From the NCBI GenBank assembly GCA_016702305.1, contig JADJEH010000009.1:248001-312000 (forward strand): a stretch of DNA of 64,000 bases. Reading direction: 5' to 3'. Of this stretch, positions 62,852-64,000 are shown one piece after another. A program made the translations under genes and the position numbers. The DNA comes from a bacterium. Its GTDB lineage: Bacteria; Electryoneota; RPQS01. The notes beneath the pieces were generated by a model. That model was given only the letters and a program-made list of their open reading frames with translations. It was not told the DNA's origin and ran no database searches. The first letter of the stretch is position 1, and the number at the start of each line of letters is the position of its first letter.

Positions 62852-63823
62852 ATGCGGCCCTCGCAACGACATACGACTTCGCGCTACGCGCACCTCCACT
62901 GCTTAAGAGCAGCGCTTGTGTTGTTGGCGTGTCTGGCCGGGGCGGCGATGGCGGCGGATCGATCGGTTGCGATCGTGCCGACATTGAGCTATCCGGCGGG
63001 CGAGCAATCGGCCTTGCAGCCGACGGGCTTGTATGTGGATACGCACACAAATGACGTTTATGTTGTAGACGCCTCGACGTCGCGTATCGCGATCTATGAT
63101 GCAGACCGTCAGTACAATTTTGAGTTTTCAACCCGAGACCGTCTCGTGTCGCCCCGGCAGGTTGCCGTGGACGCGCAGGGACGGATTTTTGTTTTAGGCG
63201 ATACCCGCGAGCATACTCTGGCAGTGTTTGACTACAACGGCGAGTTTCTGCGGTACTTCGATCTGACGGACGGGACGGAACGGCTGCAACCGGCAGGCAT
63301 CGCGCTGGACGCTCAGGATCAATTACACGTCTTGACGACGATGCCGTTGCAGGTGCATGTATTCTCGGCAGACGCCGCGCCAGTACGCGACTATTTTGTC
63401 TTCACTGAAGGCGACTCTATCTCGCGCTTCAATACGATTATCGGTAACTTTGCCATCTACGCGGACGAGATCGTCCTGCCGTTTCCGGTCTTTGGCAACG
63501 TGAGTTGTTTTGATTTGACCGGCAAGCTCACGCGGAGCATTGGCACGGCTGGTGGCGGACCGGGCGAATTGAGTTTTCCAATTGCCGGTGTTCCCTTGAA
63601 GGACGGCGGTTTTGCGATAGTGGATAAGCATCGTCATCTGGTTCAGTTCTTTCGACCGGATGGCCGATTTGAATTTGAGGCTGGCGGAGCTGGCTTGGTC
63701 GCGGGGTGGTTTTTCCATCCGACCAGCTTGGTAGCGTGCGCGGATGGCACATTGCTGGTGGGCCAGACCTATGGTGACCGTGTACAAGCTTTGGCGGTTC
63801 AAACTGCCAGCAGCGGTTCGTGA
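62852..63823 (+). CDS. Secreted NHL-type beta-propeller protein
   Basis: 323 residues from ATG 62852 (a TTG at 62831 is an alternative). Signal peptide AALVLLACLAGAAMA, then six-bladed propeller repeats of NHL/6-NHL type: QPTGLYVDTHTNDVYVVD, SPRQVAVDAQGRIFVLG, QPAGIALDAQDQLHVLT and so on, ending without a sorting tail. Such proteins occur beside multiheme cytochromes in electron-transfer clusters. Promoter shared with the divergent heme operon. Next gene starts 100 bases on. Confidence 0.75.
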   Translation: MRPSQRHTTSRYAHLHCLRAALVLLACLAGAAMAADRSVAIVPTLSYPAGEQSALQPTGLYVDTHTNDVYVVDASTSRIAIYDADRQYNFEFSTRDRLVSPRQVAVDAQGRIFVLGDTREHTLAVFDYNGEFLRYFDLTDGTERLQPAGIALDAQDQLHVLTTMPLQVHVFSADAAPVRDYFVFTEGDSISRFNTIIGNFAIYADEIVLPFPVFGNVSCFDLTGKLTRSIGTAGGGPGELSFPIAGVPLKDGGFAIVDKHRHLVQFFRPDGRFEFEAGGAGLVAGWFFHPTSLVACADGTLLVGQTYGDRVQALAVQTASSGS

Positions 63824-63923
63824 AACGATGATTTCGGTTCGTGAAAATATGTCAGGATCAATCTTAACCCAATGGAATCATCTCGTCGTAGAGGTGAATA
63901 TCTGTAGTCTAAGGAGGTCTCTA

Positions 63924-64000
63924 ATGAGACGGTCTGTTATGTTCGCTCTGTTAATCGCGGCTATGGTTTGTCTGCCGCTGTCGAACGCTCTTGCGTTCCA
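63924..64000 (+). CDS. Signal peptide of an exported protein, cut by the window end
   Basis: ATG at 63924 with an AAGGAGG ribosome site six bases upstream, opening MRRSVMFALL and continuing as a signal peptide with A-L-A at the likely cleavage site. Only about 25 codons are visible. By position it may be a multiheme cytochrome, but nothing beyond the signal peptide is seen. Confidence 0.7.
   Translation, partial: MRRSVMFALLIAAMVCLPLSNALAF

Overview
The window looks like one chromosomal contig segment from a Gram-negative, moderately GC-rich bacterium of the FCB superphylum (a Calditrichota / KSB1 / Zixibacteria / Electryoneota-like candidate lineage rather than a classical Bacteroidota). The reasons: two large secreted proteins, and a third disrupted one, end in the YPNPFN...GxYxxx type C-terminal tail of type IX secretion substrates; Lgt, an LpxH-like phosphatase and lipoproteins point to an outer membrane; heme is made from glutamyl-tRNA; cytochrome c maturation is of the ResB/CcsB (system II) type; and GTG/TTG starts are common. 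The taxonomic placement is inference. I see no tRNA, rRNA, CRISPR array or insertion sequence.

Layout. 0-1.8 kb: 3' part of a secreted protein with a caspase-like (clan CD) His/Cys pair. 1.9-13.5 kb: + strand metabolic and accessory genes, namely an aldehyde dehydrogenase, a SIMPL protein, DUF4256, two tandem pairs of DinB-fold proteins, a YidB/DUF937 protein, a methyltransferase, an HTH + PIN + catalytically degenerate alpha/beta hydrolase group, L-lysine 6-transaminase, and RsmI. The dehydrogenase and the transaminase together would turn lysine into 2-aminoadipate. 13.5-18.4 kb: housekeeping genes lgt, tmk, a CtpA-like S41 protease, a TauE/SafE transporter and purC. 18.5-20.5 kb: a secreted VWA protein whose reading frame is broken many times, in a stretch containing G runs of 12, 8 and 13. 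20.6-24.7 kb, - strand: DUF1569, recQ, LpxH-like phosphatase, hsp20. 25-32 kb, + strand: zinc-ribbon membrane protein, corA, S9 peptidase, tag, FMN reductase, typA. 32.2-37.6 kb: three secreted proteins (beta-helix, a four-repeat protein, and a 5'-nucleotidase with a T9SS tail). 37.7-42.6 kb, - strand: ABC exporter (permease frameshifted), HerA-like ATPase, WG-repeat lipoprotein. 42.9-44.9 kb: a secreted beta-propeller/GEVED protein with a T9SS tail.

45.3-62.3 kb, all on the - strand, is the most coherent part. A run of 13 genes (hemC, hemD, hemE, hemN, hemH, hemY, a CcsA/HemX-like membrane protein, hemA, hemB, hemL, a sensor kinase, an OmpR-type regulator and a seven-heme cytochrome c) is packed so tightly that nine of twelve junctions overlap. 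After a strong terminator-like hairpin come ccsB and resB, the heme-attachment machinery. The region therefore carries a dedicated set of heme genes from glutamyl-tRNA to protoheme, a membrane two-component system, a client multiheme cytochrome and the cytochrome c synthase. The last kilobase diverges from this operon with a secreted NHL-type propeller and the signal peptide of a further secreted protein cut off by the window end.
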